Positions 48,102-56,961 of a stretch of DNA of 64,000 bases are shown here, piece by piece. Numbering within the stretch: position 1 is the stretch's first letter; each line of letters opens with the position of its first letter. The position numbers and the translations under genes are program-made. Origin of the DNA: Henriciella sp. (GTDB lineage Bacteria; Pseudomonadota; Alphaproteobacteria; Caulobacterales; Hyphomonadaceae); assembly GCA_013214545.1 (NCBI GenBank), contig JABSQB010000014.1:1-64000 (forward strand). Reading direction: 5' to 3'. Under the pieces are notes generated by a model, which saw only the letters and a list, made by a program, of their open reading frames with translations, was not told where the DNA came from and made no database searches.

Positions 48102-51100
48102 GGTGGTTTTCTCTCCTGACAGCGCCGCGTTTGAGCAGGCCAAGCAGGCGCAGGCGAATGCCGCTCAGCCGGGCTTGTCAGCCTGGGTTGAAGCGAATGC
48201 CGGGTCAGGCAAAACCAAAGTCCTCATCGACCGCGTCGCACGGCTACTGCTACAGCGCCCCGATGGCCGCCCCGGCGCACCGCCGGATTCCATCCTCTGC
48301 ATCACCTACACCAAGGCCGCCGCGAACGAGATGCTATCCCGGCTGTTCTCTCGTCTCGGCGATTGGTCTGTGGCGGATGATGACGCCCTGCGTGACAAGT
48401 TGGCAGAGCTGGAGGGCCGGAGTGCGTCGAACTATTCGACGGAAGATCTGCGGCAAGCCAGAGCCCTATTCGCCCGCGCTCTGGAAACGCCAGGCGGGCT
48501 GCGAATTGAGACCATTCACGCCTTTTGCGCGCGGATCCTGCGCCGGTTTCCACTCGAAGCCGGCGTGTCGCCGGGCTTTCAGGAAATGGAGGATGATGAC
48601 GCCAATGCCCTCTGGCAGGCCGTCCTGTCAGCTCGCCTCGAAGCGGCAGCGGAATCCCATCCAGCGGAGATGAAAACCCTGGCCGAAGCTACCGGCGGTC
48701 TTGGCATTAACGCCGCTCTGGACGCCTTGAAGTTTAAGCGCCAGGAGATTCAGGCCTTCGCGCGGGCGATCGGTTCGGATGAAGATCTCGGTCCACACAT
48801 TCGCGCCGCAGCCGGCGCCGGAGATGCGGCACCGGGCGCGATTTTGCACGAGGCGATGGTCACCGAACTGCCCGAGTCGGAGCTGCGCGCAGCTCTTGAA
48901 GCGCTCAGCGCCATCGACAAACTCGGAGCCTCGGACCTGAAGCTGCGCGATGCTCTCAGCCTGCTTCTGGACACCAACGACGCCAGAGAGCGCTATGAGA
49001 TTTACATGCGGGCGCTGGCCGGTGCGAAAGGCGGTTTTCCGAGTGGCCGCAATCCTTTCACGGCAAAGGCCGGACCCCTGGTGGCGGACCTGTTCACGCG
49101 CAATCTCAAAAAGGGCGATCCCGAGGGCCGCGAAATCACCCGCCTGAAAGCCGTCCAGGCTGAGCTTACCGCCGCAGAAGCCGCAGAACGCACCATAGCC
49201 CTGATGCGCATCGGTCTGCCTATGGTCGAGGCTTATTCCGACCAGAAACGCCGGCGCGGCGCGCTTGATTTTGATGACTTGATTGAATGCACGCGCCGCC
49301 TTCTGACCCGCTCCAATGCCGCCGAATGGGTGCTCTACAAGCTGGATGGCGGTTTGACCCATCTGCTGCTGGACGAGGCGCAGGACACTAGCCCGCCACA
49401 ATGGGCGCTGATCAATGCCATTGTCACCGAGTTTCAAGCCGGACGCGGCCGCGGCGAGGAAGATGACCCGCGCACGCAGTTTGTCGTCGGGGATCCGAAA
49501 CAGTCCATCTACTCCTTCCAGGGCGCCGATCAACAGCAATTCCAGGCCGAGAAGCTGAACTTTATCAGCCGCGAAACTGTGCTGGCTGAGGCGGCAGACC
49601 GACCGGTCAATCAGCCTGAAATGGCGATGTCTTTCCGCTCCACGCCGCAAGTTCTGGGTTTCGTAGACGAGGTCCGCGCCCGGGTTCCGCTCTCCGATGC
49701 TGCGATAGATCCACTACCGCCCGTCGATGCCGACCTGAAGCCGCACACGGCGCGGCGCGCCAATCAGGACGGACGGGTTGAGCTTTGGCCGCTCGAAATG
49801 CCGACGGTCTCTGAATCCGACGACGATGCCTGGACAACGCCAACCGATCATGTCCCAGCGGATGCGCCGCGGCGGCGACTGGCGCGGCGTATCGCGGCGC
49901 AGGTCCGCCAGATGATCGATAGTGGTGAAAGCGTCTGGCAGGAGCAGCCAGATCGCAGCTGGGTGCGCAAAGCCATACGGCCTGAAGACATTCTGATCCT
50001 GGTGCGCAGTCGCAATGAGCTGTTCGACGCCTTGATCGAAAGCCTGAAACAGGAAGCCGTGCCGGTCGCCGGCGCAGACCGGCTGCGCCTCCTGGATAAT
50101 CTCGGCGTGCAGGATTGTCTGAACCTTATTCGCTTTGCTTTGCAGCCCGGGGACGACCTGACGCTGGCGGAGATCCTGCGCGGCCCGTTTTGCGATCTGG
50201 TCGATGATGATCGCCATCTCTTCACGCTGGCCCACGACCGCGGCAACCAATCCCTGTGGCAGCGACTGGCGAGCAGCGACGCATCAGACTTTCAGGCCGC
50301 CAAAGCGTTCTGTCGGCGTCTGATCGATAACCGGCATTTGCCAGCGTTTGAGTTTCTGACCCACGCGCTGACTGAACGCGACACGGACCGGGTGAGCGGG
50401 TGGGACAAGTTGATCCGACGCCTCGGCGAGCCGGTGCGTGATCCGGTTCACGCACTGCTCTCAGGTGCGCTCAGCCATGACATGACCGAAGCGAAAAGCC
50501 TGCAAGCCTATCTCTCAGAAACCGAAGGGCGCGACACGGTACTCAAGCGCGAACTCGGCGAACCGGACGGGGCGGTCCGCGTCATGACCGTGCACGGCGC
50601 GAAAGGCCTGCAAAGCCCGGTGGTGATCCTCCCAGACACAACCGGGGCCACCAAGCCCGTGTCTGATGCTTTATTCTTCACCGAAACCGGTGTGCCGCTG
50701 CACAGCCCATCATCGCGCCTCGACTGCCGTGCGACGGCTGAGCTGCGCGAAGCCACTAATCTCGCCGCCGAGAAAGAGTCTCGCCGCTTACTCTATGTCG
50801 CCCTGACGCGGGCCTCAGACCGATTGATTATTGCCGGCGCAGGACTTGGCTCAAGCAAGACAGGCTATGCCAAATCATCCTGGTTCCGCTGGTGCCTCAC
50901 CGCGATGCAAGCGCTGGTTGGGGGCGCCGATGAAGCGGTGGAATTGGAGGAGATGGTGGCTTATGGTAATGCCCCGATCCGCGTTGCGTCAGACAGTCCT
51001 TTGAACGCCCCAGCGCTTCATCCGCCCGACTGGTTGAAACGTCCAGCAGCGGCGCCCGCGCCCCCGGCCCGATTGGCGGCGCCCTCCCGCCTGACCGAGG

Positions 51101-51654
51101 ACCACGCTGCCGTGCGCGCGCCATTCGGTCCGGACCGCAGCGCCGCCTTGCGCCGCGGGCGGCTGATTCACGCGCTTTTACAGACCCTTCCTGAGTTACC
51201 GCACGGAGACTGGCGAGTCGCGGGTCGGAGGTTCCTGAGTCGCGATCCGGACGTGTCTGGTAGCGAGGCGGCGGAGATGCTGGACGTCACTCTGCGCACG
51301 CTGAACGATCCGGGTTTCGCTGACATCTTCGCGCCCGGCGGACGCAACGAAGCCGCAATTGTCGGCGCATTGCCAAGCGGTCAGATGGTCAATGGCCGGG
51401 TCGACCGACTGATCATCGACGACGACCAGGTGCTGATCATCGACTACAAGACCGATCGCCCAGCGCCTGTTCAGGCCGCAGATGTGGATCTTTCTTATCT
51501 CGTCCAGATGGCGGCCTACCGCGCGGTCTTGCAATCGCTGTACCCCGAACGCCCAGTGCGATGCGCCTTGCTGTACACAGACGGGCCGCACTTGATTGAA
51601 CTGGATGGCCAGGCGATGTCAGAATCACTAAACCGTGTTGAGAGCCGGGTTTGA
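48094..51654 (+). CDS. addA: Double-strand break repair helicase-nuclease AddA
   Basis: 1186 residues from ATG 48094, which overlaps the addB stop by 8 bp; the track start is 19 codons earlier inside addB. Walker A ANAGSGKTKVL, UvrD-type motifs (LLLDEAQDTSPPQW, VGDPKQSIYSFQGAD, VMTVHGAKGLQSPVV, LLYVALTRASDRL) and C-terminal nuclease LIIDYKTDRP are intact. Motor and nuclease of the complex. Confidence 0.96.
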   Translation: MTEVVFSPDSAAFEQAKQAQANAAQPGLSAWVEANAGSGKTKVLIDRVARLLLQRPDGRPGAPPDSILCITYTKAAANEMLSRLFSRLGDWSVADDDALRDKLAELEGRSASNYSTEDLRQARALFARALETPGGLRIETIHAFCARILRRFPLEAGVSPGFQEMEDDDANALWQAVLSARLEAAAESHPAEMKTLAEATGGLGINAALDALKFKRQEIQAFARAIGSDEDLGPHIRAAAGAGDAAPGAILHEAMVTELPESELRAALEALSAIDKLGASDLKLRDALSLLLDTNDARERYEIYMRALAGAKGGFPSGRNPFTAKAGPLVADLFTRNLKKGDPEGREITRLKAVQAELTAAEAAERTIALMRIGLPMVEAYSDQKRRRGALDFDDLIECTRRLLTRSNAAEWVLYKLDGGLTHLLLDEAQDTSPPQWALINAIVTEFQAGRGRGEEDDPRTQFVVGDPKQSIYSFQGADQQQFQAEKLNFISRETVLAEAADRPVNQPEMAMSFRSTPQVLGFVDEVRARVPLSDAAIDPLPPVDADLKPHTARRANQDGRVELWPLEMPTVSESDDDAWTTPTDHVPADAPRRRLARRIAAQVRQMIDSGESVWQEQPDRSWVRKAIRPEDILILVRSRNELFDALIESLKQEAVPVAGADRLRLLDNLGVQDCLNLIRFALQPGDDLTLAEILRGPFCDLVDDDRHLFTLAHDRGNQSLWQRLASSDASDFQAAKAFCRRLIDNRHLPAFEFLTHALTERDTDRVSGWDKLIRRLGEPVRDPVHALLSGALSHDMTEAKSLQAYLSETEGRDTVLKRELGEPDGAVRVMTVHGAKGLQSPVVILPDTTGATKPVSDALFFTETGVPLHSPSSRLDCRATAELREATNLAAEKESRRLLYVALTRASDRLIIAGAGLGSSKTGYAKSSWFRWCLTAMQALVGGADEAVELEEMVAYGNAPIRVASDSPLNAPALHPPDWLKRPAAAPAPPARLAAPSRLTEDHAAVRAPFGPDRSAALRRGRLIHALLQTLPELPHGDWRVAGRRFLSRDPDVSGSEAAEMLDVTLRTLNDPGFADIFAPGGRNEAAIVGALPSGQMVNGRVDRLIIDDDQVLIIDYKTDRPAPVQAADVDLSYLVQMAAYRAVLQSLYPERPVRCALLYTDGPHLIELDGQAMSESLNRVESRV

Positions 51655-51677
51655 CGGGGGCAAAGAGTCCCTATCTT
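51651..51677 (+). promoter_or_regulatory. Candidate trxA promoter overlapping the addA stop
   Basis: TTGACG (51651-51656) and TATCTT (51672-51677) are 15 bp apart, slightly short, with the -35 over the addA stop codon. It would let trxA be expressed independently of addAB. Confidence 0.4.
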
Positions 51678-51709
51678 ATGCCGCGAACAGAATTTCAAAG
51701 GAGGTCAAA

Positions 51710-52027
51710 ATGGCCGCTGAGCACATTACCGACGATAATTTTGATGAATCCGTCGCCAGCGACAAGCCTGTCGTTGTCGACTTCTGGGCCGAATGGTGTG
51801 GCCCATGTAAAGCCATGGCGCCGCATCTGGATGCTGTCGCTGAAGAAATGAGCGGTGACATCAAGATCGCCAAGATCAATGTCGACGACAATCCAATGGC
51901 CGCCTCCAAGTATGGCATTCGCGGTCTGCCGACTCTGATGATCTTCCAGGACGGCAAGGTCACCGCAACGCATCCGGGGGCCATGTCGAAGCAAAAGATC
52001 ACCGAGTGGATCAAGGAAAACACCTAA
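51710..52027 (+). CDS. trxA: Thioredoxin 1
   Basis: 105 residues from ATG 51710 with a strong aaaggagg; the track start is 25 codons upstream. Active site W29-C30-G31-P32-C33 (FWAEWCGPCKAM) and cis-Pro in RGLPTLMIF. Cytoplasmic disulfide reductase. Ends in an excellent terminator. Confidence 0.97.
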   Translation: MAAEHITDDNFDESVASDKPVVVDFWAEWCGPCKAMAPHLDAVAEEMSGDIKIAKINVDDNPMAASKYGIRGLPTLMIFQDGKVTATHPGAMSKQKITEWIKENT

Positions 52028-52054
52028 GGTCAGGTGATCCAATAAACTTTAAAA

Positions 52055-52081
52055 GCCTCGCCCGACGGCGGGGTTTTTTTT
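52055..52081 (+). terminator. Rho-independent terminator of trxA
   Basis: cctcgcc-cgac-ggcgggg (7 bp, one G-U) followed by eight T. Classic form. Confidence 0.92.
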
Positions 52082-52124
52082 GTGCGCGGAAATCTCTAGC
52101 CTGCGCTGAAACAGGAGCCCGCTC

Positions 52125-52910
52125 ATGATCCCTTATCAGCCCCTCGATCGATCCGTTGCCGGAAAAACCGTTTTCATCACCGGCGCCGCTAGCGGCATGG
52201 GGCGTGCGACTGCACATCTCTTTGCGCGCGAAGGCGCCAAAGTGATGGCAACAGACATGAATGAGGATGGCGTAAACACCGTCGTTGAGGAAATCCGTGA
52301 AGCCGGTTTTGACGACATCGCCGCCTTCACCCTGGACGTCGGCGATCACGATGCCATCAAGGCCGCCGTGGCGGCGACGGTTGAGCGGTTCGGCGCGCTT
52401 GATATTTTGATCAACAATGCCGGATTCGCCCGCCTCGCGCATCCGTCGGAAGATCAATATGAAGATATCTGGCATGACAGCGTGAATGTCATGCTGACGG
52501 CACAGCAGCGCCTGATCCGCGCTGCGCTTCCTTATCTAATGAAGACCGAAACCGGTGGCCGCATCGTCAATATCGCTTCGACCGAAGGCCTTGGCGCGAC
52601 GCCGGGCAATGGGCCTTATGTCGCCGCCAAGCACGGTGTGATCGGATTGACCCGCGCGATGGCAACAGATCTAGGGCGCGATGGGATTACCTGCAATTGT
52701 ATCTGCCCAGGGCCGATCTTGACAAATATCAATGCTGAAATCCCGGACGAACACAAAACCATCTTCGCCAAACGCCGCGTGCCGATCCGCCGCTATGGCA
52801 TTCCTGAAGAAGTGGCGAATGTTACGCTGTCTTGTTGCTTGCCAGCGGCTTCCTATCTGAATGGCGTCGCCATTCCTGTCGATGGAGGGCTGACCATCAA
52901 AAACGCTTAG
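52125..52910 (+). CDS. SDR-family oxidoreductase
   Basis: 261 residues. Nucleotide motif TGAASGMG (19-26), INNAG, Ser in NIASTEG and YxxxK in YVAAK, with a normal C-terminus GVAIPVDGGLTIKNA. NAD(P)-dependent alcohol dehydrogenase or 3-oxoacyl reductase; substrate unknown. Followed after 9 bp by a small membrane protein. Confidence 0.9.
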   Translation: MIPYQPLDRSVAGKTVFITGAASGMGRATAHLFAREGAKVMATDMNEDGVNTVVEEIREAGFDDIAAFTLDVGDHDAIKAAVAATVERFGALDILINNAGFARLAHPSEDQYEDIWHDSVNVMLTAQQRLIRAALPYLMKTETGGRIVNIASTEGLGATPGNGPYVAAKHGVIGLTRAMATDLGRDGITCNCICPGPILTNINAEIPDEHKTIFAKRRVPIRRYGIPEEVANVTLSCCLPAASYLNGVAIPVDGGLTIKNA

Positions 52911-52919
52911 GAGCAAGCT

Positions 52920-53321
52920 ATGGTACGCCGCGGGCTAATGCTGTTCACCGATATTGGAATGCTGCTCTATTGGGCGATTACCGCTGCCATGGCGGCGAAT
53001 TTGATAGGTGTCCCCGGCGAGTGGCTCTTTAAGGACTATCATGACCCTCGTGTGATGGCGTGGAACTGGTCCTTCTTCCCACTGGATATCCTGCTTTCCG
53101 TGACGGGCCTCATGGCCCTTCGGATGGAGGCGATAGGCCATGCCAACTGGCGCGTGATGGCATCGATTTCTTTGACGTTGACATTTTGTGCAGGGCTGAT
53201 GGCCATTGCCTATTGGCTAATCGTAAAGGATTTCGACCCGAGTTGGTGGATCCCGAATCTGTTCCTGATGATATGGCCCCTGCCGTTTCTTTACGCGCTT
53301 CTGCACCGCGACACTGTGTGA
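52920..53321 (+). CDS. Small four-helix membrane protein (DUF5360/YvaD-like)
   Basis: 133 residues with four predicted helices (about 6-28, 48-68, 78-100, 108-128). The FTDIGMLLYW start and the NWSFFPLDILLS segment recall the DUF5360/YvaD group of unknown function. Ttaggagc precedes the ATG. Probably co-transcribed with the SDR. Confidence 0.7.
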   Translation: MVRRGLMLFTDIGMLLYWAITAAMAANLIGVPGEWLFKDYHDPRVMAWNWSFFPLDILLSVTGLMALRMEAIGHANWRVMASISLTLTFCAGLMAIAYWLIVKDFDPSWWIPNLFLMIWPLPFLYALLHRDTV

Positions 53322-54572
53322 TCAGGTCGGTAGCTCTTTGTTTTTCTCCAACACTTCACCTGCCAGATAGAGCGAACCACAGATCAGGATCCTGTCCGGT
53401 TTGCGCGCTGCTGCGGCTTTCATGGCCACTTGGAGTGACGCATGTGCAGAGGTGTTCGGCAAATAGAGTTTTGCCGTTTCCGCCAACCGCACCGCATCCG
53501 CGCTTGCATGCCCCGGCGCATTCGGGATCGCATGCACCGCCTCGACCGCGCCTTTGAAAGGGTGAAAGAAGCCGCCATGGTCCTTGCTCGCCATCATCCC
53601 GACGACCATCACGGTCGAGCCACCCATTTCACGCAGCAGCTCTGCAATCGCGGTGGCTGCATGTGGATTGTGTCCGCCGTCGAGCCAGACGTCGGCGCCG
53701 CCGCTCAGCTGCGTCACGGGCCCGTCCGCCAGCTTTTGCATACGCGCCGGCCAGGTCGCGCTCTGAGCGCCTTGCCAGATCGCCGACTGACCGACCTTCG
53801 GCGTCTCCAGCGTGCGCATGGCGAGCCCAGCCAGCGCCGCATTGTAACGTTGATGCGTCCCTGGGAGCGCAACAGATTCCGGAACCTTCTCAATATCCTC
53901 GATCGATAGCGGCGTTAAAGGTGCATAGAGTTCAGCCGCTTTGGCCTTGATCACGTCACCGCACACGCGCGCCTGGATCGCAGACACGACCGGTCGGCCG
54001 GATTTGATAATCCCCGCCTTCTCGCCGGCAATCACAGCGAGGTCGGACCCGAGGAATTGTTTGTGGTCAAAATCCACCGGTGTGATCACGCTCAGCGCCG
54101 GGTGATCAAGCACATTGGTCGCATCGAAGCGACCGCCGAGGCCAACCTCGAGAATGAGCAGGTCCGCGGGGACTTCGCTAAACGCCAAAATCGCCGTTGC
54201 CGTCGTTGCTTCAAACCTAGTGATCGGGCGACCATCGAGCGCGGCATAGACTCGCTCGAGCCAACCGATCAGCGCGTCATCCTCAACCAGATTTCCAGCG
54301 AGCCGAATGCGCTCATTGAAACGGACTAGATGCGGAGACGTGTAAACATGGACTGAGAGATCCTCCGCCTCCGCCATGGCCCGCAAATAGGCGCAGGTCG
54401 ACCCTTTACCGTTGGTGCCGGCAACATGGATCGTCGGTGGTAACTTGTCCTGCGGGCGTCCGAGCGCCTCCAGCAAATCCTCTATCCGTCCAAGCGAAAG
54501 CTCGATCGTCTCGGGATAGAGACCTTCAAATTTTTTCAGAGCCGCTTCAACGGCGGCAGAGTCAGCGCTCAA
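53322..54572 (-). CDS. folC: Dihydrofolate synthase / folylpolyglutamate synthase
   Basis: 416 residues, TTG start. P-loop HVAGTNGKGSTCAY, YTSPHLVRFNERI, GLGGRFDATN and DGGHNPHAA are the Mur-ligase-like FolC motifs. Adds glutamate to dihydropteroate and folates. Lies 18 bp after accD, the usual alphaproteobacterial order. Confidence 0.95.
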   Translation of the reverse strand: MSADSAAVEAALKKFEGLYPETIELSLGRIEDLLEALGRPQDKLPPTIHVAGTNGKGSTCAYLRAMAEAEDLSVHVYTSPHLVRFNERIRLAGNLVEDDALIGWLERVYAALDGRPITRFEATTATAILAFSEVPADLLILEVGLGGRFDATNVLDHPALSVITPVDFDHKQFLGSDLAVIAGEKAGIIKSGRPVVSAIQARVCGDVIKAKAAELYAPLTPLSIEDIEKVPESVALPGTHQRYNAALAGLAMRTLETPKVGQSAIWQGAQSATWPARMQKLADGPVTQLSGGADVWLDGGHNPHAATAIAELLREMGGSTVMVVGMMASKDHGGFFHPFKGAVEAVHAIPNAPGHASADAVRLAETAKLYLPNTSAHASLQVAMKAAAARKPDRILICGSLYLAGEVLEKNKELPT

Positions 54573-54590
54573 TCTATGCTCACTCGTTGC

Positions 54591-55577
54591 TTAGTCATTT
54601 CGGGCGCGGGGTGCCGGGGCATCCGCTGATGGGGCTTCAACGGGCAGAGTCGAGACGTCTTTCTCTGCCACTTTTCGCTTGGGCATCAAGTGGCCGAGCA
54701 AACGAGACAAGGTCGCTTTCAGCTCGCGCCGGTCGACTACGATATCAACGGCGCCTTTTTCCCGCAGGAATTCCGAACGCTGGAATCCTTCTGGCAGTTT
54801 CTCGCGAATGGTCTGCTCAATAACGCGCGGACCGGAAAAGGCAATCATTGCACCCGGCTCAGCCAGATGCACATCGCCGAGCATCGCATAAGACGCTGAA
54901 ACACCGCCTGAGGTCGGATCGCACAGCACCACAATATAAGGCAGTCCTGCTTCTTTCACTTCTTGAATCGCAAGCGTGGATCGCGGCATTTGCATTAGCG
55001 AAAGCGTGCCTTCCTGCATACGCGCGCCGCCAGAGGCCGTGCAGATAACGAACGCCGCTTTGCGCGCCACAGCCATTTGTGCCGCTGCGATAAAGGCTTC
55101 ACCAGCCGCCATTCCGAGCGAGCCGCCCATGAACGCAAAATCCTGAACCAACACAACCGTCGGCACGCCGTTCACCTTGCCAAAGGCCGCGGCCATGCAA
55201 TCGTCCTGCGCGATTGGGGAGACAGAACCGGAATCCGGAGCTTCTTCTTTGTCCCGCTTGGCAATCTTCGTTTTGGCGCCTTTGATCCGCGATGGATACG
55301 CCTTGTCGTCCTTAAACTTTAAAGGGTCGTTCGGCACGGGTGGCAAAGGGATCGGTTCCCAGCGCTCATGATCGAAAAACAGACGGAAGCGCCGACGCGG
55401 CGAAATCCGCAAATGCGCTCCGGCAGGGGTCACATACCAGCTTTCTTCCAGATCAGAGCGATAGACGAGCTCACCAGAAACAGGGCATTTCACCCAGAGA
55501 TTGTCCGGTGTGTCTTTCTTGTTCCCAGAAAGCAGGCCCTTCAGACCTGGTGTACGAAAATTAGTCAGCCAGTTCAT
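54591..55577 (-). CDS. accD: Acetyl-CoA carboxylase carboxyltransferase subunit beta
   Basis: 328 residues from ATG 55577 (MNWLTNFRTP); the track start is 22 codons upstream inside the end of trpA. Carboxyltransferase core with GGSLGMAAGEA, CTASGGARMQEG and DPTSGGVSASYAM intact. The N-terminal zinc ribbon is degenerate: only C31 of the four Cys remains (CPVS ... VTPAGAHLRI). Works with AccA in the first step of fatty-acid synthesis. Confidence 0.95.
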   Translation of the reverse strand: MNWLTNFRTPGLKGLLSGNKKDTPDNLWVKCPVSGELVYRSDLEESWYVTPAGAHLRISPRRRFRLFFDHERWEPIPLPPVPNDPLKFKDDKAYPSRIKGAKTKIAKRDKEEAPDSGSVSPIAQDDCMAAAFGKVNGVPTVVLVQDFAFMGGSLGMAAGEAFIAAAQMAVARKAAFVICTASGGARMQEGTLSLMQMPRSTLAIQEVKEAGLPYIVVLCDPTSGGVSASYAMLGDVHLAEPGAMIAFSGPRVIEQTIREKLPEGFQRSEFLREKGAVDIVVDRRELKATLSRLLGHLMPKRKVAEKDVSTLPVEAPSADAPAPRARND

Positions 55578-55623
55578 CGTGTTACGATCCCTCTGTCCGA
55601 TCTCCAAAGTCCGAACCCGGACT

Positions 55624-56454
55624 TTATTTGGCTGGCACTCCACCCGTCAGCGCCGTACTTAACTCATGGGCCAACTGACCCATCCTCTCTGCTGCAACTT
55701 GTGGCGTTTTGGCCACACTTGCAAGCCTTGCTTGTTCCACAAAAGCAGAACCAACGACAACCCCGTCAGCGATTTTCGCCATCGCAGCTGCCTGATCCCC
55801 CGTTTTTATTCCGAATCCGACACAAACGGGCAGGCCAGACACGCGCTGCGCCATTTCTACGCCTTCGCGAATTTCTTCCGGATCTGCCGATCCTGCGCCT
55901 GTCACGCCCGCTACAGCGACATAATAAAGGAAGCCGCTCGCGCCTTCGGCAACTTTGGCCATGCGGGCTTCATTTGTGGTCGGAGTTGCCAGCCGAATGA
56001 CCGACAGCTCATGCTTGGCATAAGCATCGCGGATCGGTTGGTCCTCTTCCGGCGGCAAATCGACCAAGATCGTGCCATCAATTCCAGCTTCAGCTGCGGC
56101 GGCTGCGAAGGCTTCATAGCCCATCGTGTGAATAGGATTGGCATAGCCCATCAACACCAGCGGAGTTTCCTGATCATCTTCGCGAAAGCGCTTAGCCAAT
56201 GCCAAAACATCGCCGAGCGTCGTTTCATTGGCGAGCGCCCGTAGCGCCGCTTTCTGAATTGCCGGACCATCGGCCATTGGATCAGTGAACGGAGCGCCTA
56301 GCTCAATCGCGTCAGCGCCATTGTCGCGCAGGGCGCACATTGCCTGATAGGACGATTCTAGGTCCGGATCGCCAGCCATCATATAGGCCACGAGCGCCGC
56401 GCGGCCTTCGCCTTTAACCTTGGCGAAACGCAGTTCTATTCGGGAAGTGGGCAT
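55624..56454 (-). CDS. trpA: Tryptophan synthase alpha chain
   Basis: 276 residues. Catalytic Glu and Asp lie in DAIELGAPFTDPMADGP; GVTGAG and GFGIKTGDQ are phosphate-binding. Splits indole-3-glycerol phosphate for TrpB. Starts at the base after the cutA stop (TAAATG), and is separated from trpB by the GMC/PAN cassette. Confidence 0.96.
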   Translation of the reverse strand: MPTSRIELRFAKVKGEGRAALVAYMMAGDPDLESSYQAMCALRDNGADAIELGAPFTDPMADGPAIQKAALRALANETTLGDVLALAKRFREDDQETPLVLMGYANPIHTMGYEAFAAAAAEAGIDGTILVDLPPEEDQPIRDAYAKHELSVIRLATPTTNEARMAKVAEGASGFLYYVAVAGVTGAGSADPEEIREGVEMAQRVSGLPVCVGFGIKTGDQAAAMAKIADGVVVGSAFVEQARLASVAKTPQVAAERMGQLAHELSTALTGGVPAK

Positions 56455-56778
56455 TTAGTCAGTATCCGTATTGTCTTCGACCCAAGTCTGATAAGCGGTG
56501 TTTACCTGCGTGCACCCAAGCGCCACAATTGCTGGGACATCATAAGGGTGATGCTGTTTCACAATTGCTTCGATTTTGGCGAAGTTTTCTGCCGGGGCCT
56601 TTAACCAAAGAATGAATTCGAAGGCCTGTTCCACCACGCCTTTCCAGCGATAGGTCGAGGCCATTGGTCCTTCAATATTCGCGCACGCTGCAGCGCGCGT
56701 TTCGACGGCTTCGTCGGCAATCGCGCGGGCCACGCGTTGACGCGGGCAGGTCACTCGGATCAGCTGGAGCTCTGTCAT
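56455..56778 (-). CDS. cutA: CutA1 divalent-cation tolerance protein
   Basis: 107 residues. TRAAACANIEG, STYRWKGVVEQAFEFILWLK and HPYDVPAIVALG are the CutA1 signatures; the family forms stable trimers and its role in metal tolerance is debated. It abuts trpA and so likely provides the promoter for trpA-accD-folC. Confidence 0.92.
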   Translation of the reverse strand: MTELQLIRVTCPRQRVARAIADEAVETRAAACANIEGPMASTYRWKGVVEQAFEFILWLKAPAENFAKIEAIVKQHHPYDVPAIVALGCTQVNTAYQTWVEDNTDTD

Positions 56779-56873
56779 GCGATTTCATCCCTTGCAGAGC
56801 CGCCACATCCGCTGTCTGAGCGCCAGTGTCAACCGTTCAGGCGAGCAAGATGTCGGCGGCATTTGGATAAGAA

Positions 56874-56888
56874 TTAACCAACCCTTAA
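56874..56888. promoter_or_regulatory. Perfect CtrA-type box TTAA-N7-TTAA
   Basis: TTAA CCAACCC TTAA, 73 bp before the GMC oxidoreductase start and 95 bp before the cutA start on the other strand. A third TTAA follows at 56894. Consensus site of the cell-cycle regulator CtrA in Caulobacterales; binding is inference. Confidence 0.55.
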
Positions 56889-56961
56889 GCCGCTTAATCG
56901 AAGAGCTGGTACAAGAAGATAGCTCTCATGGCGATGGGGCTTCTGCGAGCGGGACGAGACA

